A DNA stretch of 64,000 nucleotides, taken from contig NZ_FOFN01000002.1 in the NCBI RefSeq assembly GCF_900111025.1, forward strand, positions 620,001-684,000, read 5' to 3'. The stretch is from Hyunsoonleella jejuensis. GTDB taxonomy: Bacteria; Bacteroidota; Bacteroidia; Flavobacteriales; Flavobacteriaceae. The stretch's first letter is position 1; each line of letters opens with the position of its first letter. This document shows positions 54,141 through 62,471 of this stretch, piece after piece. The notes under the pieces were generated by a model, which was not told the origin of the DNA, searched no databases, and was given only the letters and a program-made list of their open reading frames with translations. The translations under genes were made by a program, and so were the position numbers.

Positions 54141-55799
54141 ATGGAAAACCAAATAAAAACACCCTGGCAACGCTTAATTGGGTTGCTTCAACTTGAAAAA
54201 AGGGATATACTACAAATATTTTACTATGCGATTTTTGCAGGTGTAGTAGCTTTATCACTTCCGTTAGGAATACAGGCCATAATTAACCTAATTCAAGGCG
54301 CGCAAGTATCAACATCTTGGATAGTTCTTGTAATATTGGTTACGGTGGGTGTAGCATTTTCTGGATTGTTACAACTTATGCAACTTAGAATAATTGAAAC
54401 CATACAGCAACGCATTTTCATGCGATCATCTTTTGAACTGACTTATCGCTTTCCAAAAATAAAAATGTCAGAACTGCGAAATTATTATCCGCCAGAATTG
54501 GCAAATCGTTTTTTCGATACCTTGACCATCCAAAAGAGTTTATCTAAAATTTTAATTGATGTTCCTACAGCAGTGCTTCAAATAATATTTGCATTAATTT
54601 TACTATCGTTTTACCATCCGTTTTTTATCGTATTTGGATTATTGCTTTTAGTACTCATATTCGTTGTATTCAAATTTACAGCAATTAAAGGTTTAGAAAC
54701 GAGCTTAGTAGAATCGAAGAAAAAATATAAAGTTGCACATTGGATACAAGAAATAGCACGATCAGTAATTAGCTTTAAACTATCCGGAAGCACAAGTTTA
54801 GGTTTAAGCAAAAATGATACCTTGGTGAATGGCTATTTAAATGCCAGGGAAAGCCACTTTAAAGTTTTAATGCTACAGTTTATTCAAATGATAAGCTTTA
54901 AGGTTATAGTAACTGCTAGCTTATTGTTAATTGGTGGCGCGTTGGTTTTAAATCAAGAAATGAACATTGGTCAGTTTGTAGCTGCTGAAATCATCATTTT
55001 ATTGGTAATTGCTTCGGTAGAAAAATTAATTCTTGGATTAGAACCGTTTTACGACACCTTGACTTCTCTTGAAAAAATTGGACAAATTGTAGATAAATCG
55101 CTAGAAAGTCAAACAGGTGAGCAACCACAATTTGGTAAAGGTATTAGAATAGAGCTAGACCACGTGGCTTATGAGGTTGATAATAGAGATAAACATATAC
55201 TTAAAGACATTTCTTTAACCATAAATCCTACAAGCCGCATTTTGGTAAGAGGTGAAAGCGGTTCGGGTAAATCTACATTATTACGACTTATCGCCGGTGT
55301 TATTCAACCAACGGCTGGTAATATTTATGTAAATGACATGTCGATTAATAGCTTACATTTAAATTTTTACAGGTCTCAATTAGGCCTGTCCCTATCAGAC
55401 GAAACACCTTTTGAAGGTACTATAAAAGAAAACCTCACCTTTGGAAATGAGAATATTTCAGATGAACAAATTTTTGAAGTATTAGAAAATGCTGGTTTAA
55501 AGAGTTTTATAAGAGAGCAAGTTGATGGCCTAAATACCATTTTATATCCTGATGGTAAACAAATGTCTCATACACTTTCAAAAAAGATTGTTTTGGCAAG
55601 AGCTATTTTAAAACAGCCAAGAGTGCTAATTCTAGAGGATGCCTTAGATAGATTTAATCCTTCTGAAACAAATACTATTATTGACTATTTAACGCACGAA
55701 GACAGACCGTGGGCGCTTGTAGTAGTGAGCAGTAGTGATGCTTGGTTGAACAAATGTAGTGAGGTAATTACTTTAGAAAAAGGAAAAATTAAGAACTAA
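54141..55799 (+). CDS. ABC transporter with degenerate nucleotide-binding domain
   Basis: The 552-residue protein joins a six-helix membrane domain (about 1-305) to a nucleotide-binding domain (about 330-552). Walker A GESGSGKST is intact. The signature LSGGQ is replaced by SHTLSKK, the Walker B acidic pair appears as ED rather than DE, and the H-loop region (VVVSSSDAW) has no histidine. It belongs to the type-1 exporter family whose neighbours are HlyD and TolC. ATP hydrolysis may be weak, or a second subunit may complete the site. The cargo is unknown. Confidence 0.85.
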   Translation: MENQIKTPWQRLIGLLQLEKRDILQIFYYAIFAGVVALSLPLGIQAIINLIQGAQVSTSWIVLVILVTVGVAFSGLLQLMQLRIIETIQQRIFMRSSFELTYRFPKIKMSELRNYYPPELANRFFDTLTIQKSLSKILIDVPTAVLQIIFALILLSFYHPFFIVFGLLLLVLIFVVFKFTAIKGLETSLVESKKKYKVAHWIQEIARSVISFKLSGSTSLGLSKNDTLVNGYLNARESHFKVLMLQFIQMISFKVIVTASLLLIGGALVLNQEMNIGQFVAAEIIILLVIASVEKLILGLEPFYDTLTSLEKIGQIVDKSLESQTGEQPQFGKGIRIELDHVAYEVDNRDKHILKDISLTINPTSRILVRGESGSGKSTLLRLIAGVIQPTAGNIYVNDMSINSLHLNFYRSQLGLSLSDETPFEGTIKENLTFGNENISDEQIFEVLENAGLKSFIREQVDGLNTILYPDGKQMSHTLSKKIVLARAILKQPRVLILEDALDRFNPSETNTIIDYLTHEDRPWALVVVSSSDAWLNKCSEVITLEKGKIKN

Positions 55800-55809
55800 A
55801 CCATAGGCT

Positions 55810-57168
55810 ATGCTTAATATATCAAATAATCAGTTGAATAAAACCATTGACCTTGGCATATATAAATCAGGGAAAAATGTACTACACAAAAAGTACTATA
55901 AATACTTTAATAGGTTTTTATTAGCGGCTGCTATAATAATCCTAATTGTGTTGTTTTTACCATGGACGCAGAATATATCTGGAAATGGTATTGTAACAAC
56001 ATTAAAACCAAACCAAAGGCCACAACACATTCAATCCCAGATTCCAGGACGTATTGAAGAATGGTTTGTTCAAGAAGGTGACTATGTAAAGAGCGGCGAT
56101 ACCATTTTGAGAATTTCTGAAGTTAAAAGCGACTATTTTGATGACAGATTAGTGGAACGTACCAATGATCAAATTTTGGCAAAATCCTCATCAGTAGTAG
56201 CCTATGATGGAAAAGTAAGTGCGCTTAACAGACAAATTGAAGCTTTAAAAAATGAGTTAAAGCTAAAAATGGAACAAACAAGAAATAAATTAATGCAAGC
56301 ACGACTAAAAGTACAAAGTGATAGCATTGATTTAGAAGCAGCCAAAACCAATTTAAAAATTGCCGAAACCCAGTATACCCGTATTGCTACTTTGCAAGAG
56401 GAAGGGTTAAAAGCTGTTAAAGATGTAGAAGAAAAACGCTTGAAACTTCAGGAAACACAAGCAAAATTCATCTCTCAACAAAATAAATATTTGGCAAGTC
56501 AAAATGAGGTAATAAACGCAGAGTTAGAATTATCTAGAACAGAAGCGTCCTATGCAGATAAAATATCAAAGGCCCAGAGCGATATGTTCACCGCCCAATC
56601 TAGTCAGTTTGATACTAAGGCCCAAGTTACGAAGTTAGAAAATGCAAAAACCAATTATGAGCGTCGTAATAGCTTATTATATGTAACAGCGCCACAAAAT
56701 GGTTATATAAACAAAGTTAAAACTGGAGGTATTGGCATTACTTTTAAAGAAGGCGAAGAGCTAGTGGGTATTATGCCGGCGCAATACGATTTAGCTGTAG
56801 AAACATTTGTAAGACCCATAGATTTACCTCTAATTCATATAGGCGAGAAAGTTCGTGTGCAGTTCGATGGCTGGCCAGCTATTGTATTTAGCGGATGGCC
56901 TAATGTATCGTATGGGACTTATGGCGCAAAAGTAGTAGCTATAGAAAACTTTATTAGCGATAATGGTAAGTACAGAATTTTACTAGCACCAGATGAAACC
57001 GACCATGAGTGGCCAGAAGCTATAAGGGTTGGCTCTGGAGCTAGAACAATTGCCCTTTTAGAAGATGTACCTATTTGGTTTGAGTTATGGCGACAAATTA
57101 ATAGTTTTCCTCCAAATTATTACCAACCTGGAGGAGACAAAACAGCCTCAAAAAAAGATAAAAAATGA
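55810..57168 (+). CDS. HlyD-type membrane fusion protein
   Basis: The 452-residue protein has one membrane helix (FLLAAAIIILIVLFLPW, about 38-55), then a lipoyl-like segment (PGRIEEWFVQEGDYVKSGDTI). A long coiled coil (about 125-270) and a beta-barrel end (FVRPIDLPLIHIGEKVRVQF) follow. It should link the inner-membrane ABC protein to the TolC channel. Its stop overlaps the TolC start (ATGA). Confidence 0.88.
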   Translation: MLNISNNQLNKTIDLGIYKSGKNVLHKKYYKYFNRFLLAAAIIILIVLFLPWTQNISGNGIVTTLKPNQRPQHIQSQIPGRIEEWFVQEGDYVKSGDTILRISEVKSDYFDDRLVERTNDQILAKSSSVVAYDGKVSALNRQIEALKNELKLKMEQTRNKLMQARLKVQSDSIDLEAAKTNLKIAETQYTRIATLQEEGLKAVKDVEEKRLKLQETQAKFISQQNKYLASQNEVINAELELSRTEASYADKISKAQSDMFTAQSSQFDTKAQVTKLENAKTNYERRNSLLYVTAPQNGYINKVKTGGIGITFKEGEELVGIMPAQYDLAVETFVRPIDLPLIHIGEKVRVQFDGWPAIVFSGWPNVSYGTYGAKVVAIENFISDNGKYRILLAPDETDHEWPEAIRVGSGARTIALLEDVPIWFELWRQINSFPPNYYQPGGDKTASKKDKK

Positions 57169-58559
57169 GAGTAATCCTCGCTAGTATATTACTGCTATTT
57201 AGCGGTTTAGCCTCGGCACAAGATTCAACTTCAACTCTCTCGTTGGCAGAATATTTGGGTTATGTTAAATCTTTCCACCCCATTGTAAAGCAAGCCAACT
57301 TAGTGATAAACGAAAGTGAAGCCAAATTAATGAAGGCTCGCGGTGCTTTCGATCCCAAACTTGAGGTAGATTACGACAGGAAAAAATTTAAAAACACCGA
57401 GTATTTTGATCGATTAAATGCCACCTTTAAAATCCCAACATGGTTTGGGATAGAGTTCAAAGGAAATTTCGAGGAAAACACTGGAGATTTTCTCAATCCA
57501 CAAGCCTTTGTACCAGAGGATGGTTTATATAGCGCTGGTGTTTCCGTTCCAGTTGCCAGAGGCCTGCTAACAAATAAAAGAATGGCAATGTTAAGGCAAT
57601 CGCGTTTGTACGTGAAGCAAGCACAAGCCGACAGACAACTATTGGTAAACAATATTTTGTACGAAGCAACGGTTACTTATTTTAATTGGTTACGACGTTA
57701 TAATGAAAAAAGAGTTTATGAGGACTTTTTAGAAAACGCAGCCATACGATTTGATGGTATTAAAAAGAGTTATGAAGTGGGCGATATGCCGGCTATTGAT
57801 ACCTTAGAGGCCAGAATTACACTGAATAATAGACGCTTAAACCTTGAAAAATCAAGAATTAAGTTTATCAAAGCTTCGTTAGAGTTATCAAATTTTTTAT
57901 GGTTGAATGACAATACACCTGTTGAATTGGAAGATAATGTAATTCCAAATATAGATACATTTTTAACCATTGATGAAACCCTTAACACGTCCGGATTAGA
58001 TATTGAAAGTTTTGATATTGAAAACCACCCAAAATTACAGTCTCTAGATTATAAAATTAGAAGTCTTAATATTGAAAAACGCTTAAAAGCGAACAATCTT
58101 TTGCCGCAAATAGACTTGCAATATAATTTTTTATCAGAAACTCCAGAAATAGCACGGTCGTTTAGTACATCAGCTTATAAAAGTGGCGTTAATATTAATT
58201 TTCCATTATTCTTGCGGAAAGAACGTGGTGATTTAAGATTAGCAAAGTTGAAATTACAAGACACAAGGTTTGAAGTGCAAGATACCCGCTTAAGCCTCAG
58301 AAATAAGATTGATGCCATTAATCAAGAATTAGATTCTTATGTTACTCAAAGTGATTTTACAGAAGTGATAGTTAATGATTATGCTACCATGCTCTCTGCT
58401 GAAGAACGCAAATTTTTCCTAGGTGAAAGCTCGCTGTTCTTGGTAAATTCAAGAGAATCTAAACTTATTGATGCTAAATTAAAGGCCATTGAAATTGAAA
58501 ATGATTTCTTAACAACCAAAGCCAACCTATTTAATGTATTGGCGATTGAAAGTGAATAA
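57165..58559 (+). CDS. TolC-family outer-membrane efflux protein
   Basis: This 464-residue protein has a signal peptide (LASILLLFSGLASAQ). Two repeats of the outer-membrane efflux domain follow, rich in long amphipathic helices with RQSRLYVKQAQADRQLL and RLAKLKLQDTRFEVQDT. Length and layout are normal. It completes the TetR/ABC/HlyD/TolC type-1 export system. Confidence 0.88.
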   Translation: MRVILASILLLFSGLASAQDSTSTLSLAEYLGYVKSFHPIVKQANLVINESEAKLMKARGAFDPKLEVDYDRKKFKNTEYFDRLNATFKIPTWFGIEFKGNFEENTGDFLNPQAFVPEDGLYSAGVSVPVARGLLTNKRMAMLRQSRLYVKQAQADRQLLVNNILYEATVTYFNWLRRYNEKRVYEDFLENAAIRFDGIKKSYEVGDMPAIDTLEARITLNNRRLNLEKSRIKFIKASLELSNFLWLNDNTPVELEDNVIPNIDTFLTIDETLNTSGLDIESFDIENHPKLQSLDYKIRSLNIEKRLKANNLLPQIDLQYNFLSETPEIARSFSTSAYKSGVNINFPLFLRKERGDLRLAKLKLQDTRFEVQDTRLSLRNKIDAINQELDSYVTQSDFTEVIVNDYATMLSAEERKFFLGESSLFLVNSRESKLIDAKLKAIEIENDFLTTKANLFNVLAIESE

Positions 58560-58568
58560 CTATTGCAT

Positions 58569-59405
58569 TTATATCTTAAATGTTATTACAGGAAGTGTGG
58601 AGTGATTTGCCACATCCTCGCCAATACTACCTTCGAAGAAGTGAGATAGCCCTTTTCTGCCATGGGTAGGAATGGCTATTAAATCCGCTCCTATTTTGTT
58701 GGCGCAATTTAATAAACCATCTTCAACAGTATAATCTGCTACGTAGCAAATATCTTCCATTTTCTCTAAGTTGCGGTCTGCTCTTGTTAAGAAACTAACA
58801 ACACTGCGTTCGATCTCTAAAGAACTTTTAAAACGATCATTCGGAAGGTTCACATGTACTAAATATATTTTTGCTTTCATTTTATCAAACAGCTGCTTTG
58901 CTTTAAGGTAGGCCGAAATACCTTCTTCCGAAAAATCACACGCAAACGCAACAACATCAAAATTAATATTTGCCAACTCCTTTTTCACCACCAAAACTGG
59001 CACATCTGCATTTCGTACTACGCGCTCGGTGTTCGACCCTACAAAGTATTCTTTGAGTCCACTTGTTCCATGTGAACCCATAACTATTATATCAGCATTT
59101 TGTTCTATGGCTACATCATTAACCTCACTAAATATTTTAAAGTGCTTCACCAACGGCGTAACTTTAATGTCTTTTAAAAAATCTTTTTGTAAAAATTCCT
59201 CGAATTTCTTCTCTGCTAACTTAAAAAAGAAGACTGCTTTTTCGTTTTGCAAACCATCAGAAGCCGAAAGCATAATATCAGACATTTCTAGCATATGTAA
59301 TGCCATAACCTCTGCGTCATATTTCTTAGCTAATTTAGCTGCTGTTTTAAGGGCATATTCTGAGTGATTTGAAAAATCTATGGGTACAATAATTTTTTTC
59401 ATCAT
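58569..59405 (-). CDS. Tandem universal stress protein
   Basis: The protein has about 278 residues (ATG 59405 or 59402; a longer frame reaches 59432) and two UspA domains: MMKKIIVPIDFSNHSEYAL to about 145, and NFDVVAFACDFSEEGISAYL to the end. The first has GSHGTSGLKEYFVGSNTERV, the ATP-binding GxGxxG-like loop. The second ends IPTHGRKGLSHFFEGSIGED. It may be induced in anoxia or stationary phase. No Fnr-type site was found upstream. Confidence 0.88.
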   Translation of the reverse strand: MMKKIIVPIDFSNHSEYALKTAAKLAKKYDAEVMALHMLEMSDIMLSASDGLQNEKAVFFFKLAEKKFEEFLQKDFLKDIKVTPLVKHFKIFSEVNDVAIEQNADIIVMGSHGTSGLKEYFVGSNTERVVRNADVPVLVVKKELANINFDVVAFACDFSEEGISAYLKAKQLFDKMKAKIYLVHVNLPNDRFKSSLEIERSVVSFLTRADRNLEKMEDICYVADYTVEDGLLNCANKIGADLIAIPTHGRKGLSHFFEGSIGEDVANHSTLPVITFKI

Positions 59406-59503
59406 GCTAATTTTTATAAGTTGAACAAGCAAAACCTAATATAGGTTAAGGCTAAATTTAAATAAACCTTTATAGAATAACGCTAAATTTAGGGAGTTTT
59501 TCG

Positions 59504-60868
59504 TTAAACGGTCATTGAAAACAACTGTGTATCGGGTTGTTTTCGCTTTAATAATACATCAAAAGCCATACATACATTACGTACAAAAGGCTTTCCTTTT
59601 TCTGTTATGGTTAGATTATTTGGGTTGATCTCTATTAAGCTATCCATCTCCATTTCCTTCAATTGAATTAGAGCATCTGGTAATGCATCAAAATATAATG
59701 CAGCCTTACTCCAAGACGTTTTAAATCTACACATTAAATTTAATATATGCTTACGTACTATTAAATCTTCATTACTCAAAACATGTCCACGATATACGGG
59801 CAAAGTATCGGCTTTTAATAGTTCATAGTAAGATTTGATGTCTTTTACATTTTGAGCAAAACCATACCAACTATCACTTATAGAAGAAACCCCTAAACCA
59901 ATCATAGCCTGTGTTTTGGAAGCTGTGTACCCCATAAAATTCCTATGGAGCTTTCCGCCTTCCATAGATTGATACAAGGTGTCTGATGTGAGTGAGAAAT
60001 GGTCCATACCAATTTCCTCATACCCTACTTCTGCCAATAAAGTCTTACCTAACTCATACTGTGCCCGTTTTAAACTTGGGCTCGGTAAATCAGAATCCTG
60101 AAAACCACGTTGCCCATTACCTTTTATCCAAGGTACATGAGCATAACTGTAAAACGCCAAACGATCTGGCAACAAAGATTTGGTTTTTAAAATGGTAGTT
60201 TTTACATGCTCGAGGGTTTGAAAAGGTAGCCCAAAAATAATATCGTGCCCCACAGAAGTATATCCAATCTCTCTAGCCATCTCAGTTGCAATCTTAACAT
60301 TTTCGAAAGGTTGTACGCGATGTATTGCTTTTTGTACGGTTTCATTATAGTCTTGTACACCGTAACTTACACGCCTAAAACCAACATCATAAAGTGCTTG
60401 TAAATGTTTACGAGTAGTGTTATTAGGATGTCCTTCGAAACTAAATTCATAATCTTCAGCTAATATGGCGAATTTTAAAATTTCGGAAATTAAAAGCCTT
60501 AAATTCTCAGGACTAAAAAATGTAGGCGTGCCTCCACCAAGGTGCAGTTCCTTTATTAATGGTTTTTCATCAAACATTTGTACATATAACCGCCACTCCT
60601 TTATTACGGCATTTATATACGGCAACTCTACACTATGCTGTTTTGTAATGCGCTTATTACAACCACAAAACGTACATAAACTTTCGCAAAATGGTAAATG
60701 AATGTACAAGCTTATTCCTTCTTTCGCGTTGCTTTCTTCAAAAGAGCGCAATAACGACCTTTTCCATTTTTCAACAGAAAACGTATTGCTATCCCAATAA
60801 GGTACAGTAGGATAACTTGTATAACGAGGACCTGCTATGTTATACTTATTAACTAGTGATTGTGACAT
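59504..60868 (-). CDS. hemN: Oxygen-independent coproporphyrinogen III oxidase
   Basis: The 454-residue radical SAM enzyme has YIHLPFCESLCTFCGCNK, with the cluster cysteines CxxxCxxC plus the extra Cys of HemN, and LGGGTPTFFSPENL. The start region PRYTSYPTVPYW binds substrate. It makes protoporphyrinogen IX without oxygen, supporting heme synthesis for the cbb3 oxidase in microaerobic conditions. The promoter has an Fnr-type site (60886-60929). The gene diverges from sodC. Confidence 0.95.
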   Translation of the reverse strand: MSQSLVNKYNIAGPRYTSYPTVPYWDSNTFSVEKWKRSLLRSFEESNAKEGISLYIHLPFCESLCTFCGCNKRITKQHSVELPYINAVIKEWRLYVQMFDEKPLIKELHLGGGTPTFFSPENLRLLISEILKFAILAEDYEFSFEGHPNNTTRKHLQALYDVGFRRVSYGVQDYNETVQKAIHRVQPFENVKIATEMAREIGYTSVGHDIIFGLPFQTLEHVKTTILKTKSLLPDRLAFYSYAHVPWIKGNGQRGFQDSDLPSPSLKRAQYELGKTLLAEVGYEEIGMDHFSLTSDTLYQSMEGGKLHRNFMGYTASKTQAMIGLGVSSISDSWYGFAQNVKDIKSYYELLKADTLPVYRGHVLSNEDLIVRKHILNLMCRFKTSWSKAALYFDALPDALIQLKEMEMDSLIEINPNNLTITEKGKPFVRNVCMAFDVLLKRKQPDTQLFSMTV

Positions 60869-60885
60869 ACCTGATAATTATGTTT

Positions 60886-60929
60886 CAAAATTATAGTAAT
60901 GAAAACCTAAAAAACATGATATATGTCAT
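60886..60929 (-). promoter_or_regulatory. FNR-type site and -7 box of hemN
   Basis: On the minus strand, -7 box TAATTTTG (60886-60893) lies 33 bp centre-to-centre from palindrome ATGAT-ATAT-GTCAT (60916-60929). Motif and spacing match ccoS and the sigma-like gene. Its centre is near -41, so activation is expected. Confidence 0.7.
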
Positions 60930-60993
60930 AAGAGTTTCTTGCATTTTGTTCAATTAAACCTTAACTTCGGGTTAACGAAAAAACACCAAAAAC

Positions 60994-61560
60994 ATGAAAA
61001 AAATATCAATTGTATTACTAATTATAACTTTGTCATTAACTGCCTGTAAGAAGAAAAAAGAAGAGGTTAAAGTTGAGGAAGAAACAGTAATTACCGAGGT
61101 AGCCAAAATTAAAAAGGTAAAAATAGCCCTTAACTCAAAAAGCAACACTGATACAAGCGGCAATGTAGTCTTCAAAGAAGAAGGTGGCAGCGTAACTATG
61201 ACTGCTATTATAAGTGGATTAGAACCAGGGGAGCATGCTATTCATATCCATGAAACTGCCGATTGTTCCTCTCCTGACGGGAAATCAGCAGGAGGACACT
61301 GGAATCCTACAGGACAACCACATGGTAAATGGGGTAATGACACGGGTTTTCATAAAGGTGATATTGGCAATTTTATTGCTGATGAAAACGGTAACGGTAC
61401 TATTTCTATAACTACAGATGCATGGTGTATTGGTTGTGGCGATACTACTAAGGATATTTTAGGGAAAGCAATAATTGTACACGCTGGTGCAGATGATTTT
61501 ACATCTCAACCTTCTGGAGCCGCTGGTGCTAGAGTAAGTTGTGCAGGAATTATTGAGTAA
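60994..61560 (+). CDS. sodC: Cu/Zn superoxide dismutase lipoprotein
   Basis: The 188-residue protein has a lipoprotein signal (VLLIITLSLTAC) and a Lys/Glu-rich linker. A full Cu/Zn-SOD domain follows, with HAIHIHETADC, GGHWNPTGQPHGKWG and IIVHAGADDF supplying metal ligands, and two disulfide cysteines. It removes periplasmic superoxide. It is transcribed divergently from hemN and followed by a strong terminator. Confidence 0.93.
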   Translation: MKKISIVLLIITLSLTACKKKKEEVKVEEETVITEVAKIKKVKIALNSKSNTDTSGNVVFKEEGGSVTMTAIISGLEPGEHAIHIHETADCSSPDGKSAGGHWNPTGQPHGKWGNDTGFHKGDIGNFIADENGNGTISITTDAWCIGCGDTTKDILGKAIIVHAGADDFTSQPSGAAGARVSCAGIIE

Positions 61561-61575
61561 GAATATAATTATTTG

Positions 61576-61634
61576 AAAAAGGCTGTTTTAAAAGTGCCAT
61601 TTTGAATGCTAATCACTTTTAAGGCAGCTTTTTT
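61576..61634 (+). terminator. Terminator of sodC
   Basis: A long stem (AAAAGGCTG...AAAAGTG with CACTTTT...CAGCTTTTTT) encloses a loop of about 18 bases and ends in a run of six T residues. The stem has internal mismatches near AAGGC. It starts 16 bases after the sodC stop. Confidence 0.8.
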
Positions 61635-61661
61635 ATAAAGCATTAGAGAAAAAATCAAAAA

Positions 61662-61889
61662 TCATTTAGGATATTGTTTTCTAATATTTCGAATTACATT
61701 TTCTAAACCGTTAATTTTTAATTCATAAACTTGGGTTAACATAGCACCCAACTTACCTTTAGGAAATCCTTTGCTATGGTACCACACCACATAATACTCT
61801 GGTAAGTCTATTAAATAGCGGTCTTTATATTTGCCATAAGGCATTTTAGTGTGCGCCAAGTCAATTAAAAATTGTTTATCTGGCAACAT
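61662..61889 (-). CDS. DUF3820 family protein
   Basis: The 75-residue protein has MPYGKYKDRYLIDLPEYYVVWY and GKLGAMLTQVYEL, the conserved core of DUF3820. Its function is unknown. The start codon overlaps the stop of the DUF922 gene by one base, so the two are translationally coupled. Confidence 0.88.
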   Translation of the reverse strand: MLPDKQFLIDLAHTKMPYGKYKDRYLIDLPEYYVVWYHSKGFPKGKLGAMLTQVYELKINGLENVIRNIRKQYPK

Positions 61890-62431
61890 TAATTTTTAGA
61901 TTTAAAGGATTCTAATTTTTGCAATTCTCTTTTTACAAGAATCTGCCATTGTAATTGAGCTTCCACATTTCTAGAAAAATTTGTTTCAGCGTCGTATTGG
62001 TTTTGAAATGCTGCCAATTCCTTGTTTATAGCCTCATGGGTTGCTCTTAATTTTTTGGCAACATCATTCGTGGTCTTTAACACGCTAATGCGTTTTCTGA
62101 ATTTACGGGCAAATAATTCAGTAATATCAAAATGCAATTGTTCGTGCCCCAGCACATGATTATCTGTACGTTCTGGTTTATACCACGACTGTTCTGGATA
62201 GAAATGCGCATGCACCTCGGTTGAAAAACTTATGACACGCTTATCACTTTCCCTAATTGAAAAACCAAACGTAATGCCAGATGCTGTGGTAGCGACCGCC
62301 CCTACATTTCGCATTGGTTGTGCTTTAAAATCTTGCCAACTTAAACGATAGTTATCGTTCCACGAGATTACAGGTTCGTTATCATTCTGAAAGAACAACA
62401 TCAAACTCAACATTAAAATAATCTTATACAC
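61889..62431 (-). CDS. DUF922 putative secreted zinc protease
   Basis: This 180-residue protein starts with GTG 62431 or ATG 62413 and a short hydrophobic leader (IILMLSLMLFF). The domain has DFKAQPMRNVGAVATTAS and the zinc motif HEQLHFD (HExxH-D), matching the DUF922 predicted metalloprotease family. No activity is proven. It is coupled to the DUF3820 gene. Confidence 0.8.
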   Translation of the reverse strand: MYKIILMLSLMLFFQNDNEPVISWNDNYRLSWQDFKAQPMRNVGAVATTASGITFGFSIRESDKRVISFSTEVHAHFYPEQSWYKPERTDNHVLGHEQLHFDITELFARKFRKRISVLKTTNDVAKKLRATHEAINKELAAFQNQYDAETNFSRNVEAQLQWQILVKRELQKLESFKSKN

Positions 62432-62471
62432 TCTATTAGTAGTTTAGCACAAAACGCAAAACAGTATTTGC

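Noticed and set aside
59406-59503. Fnr-type site upstream of the universal stress protein
   Set aside because: The interval was read for TGA-N4-TCA-like palindromes and none was found, despite the gene often belonging to Fnr regulons.
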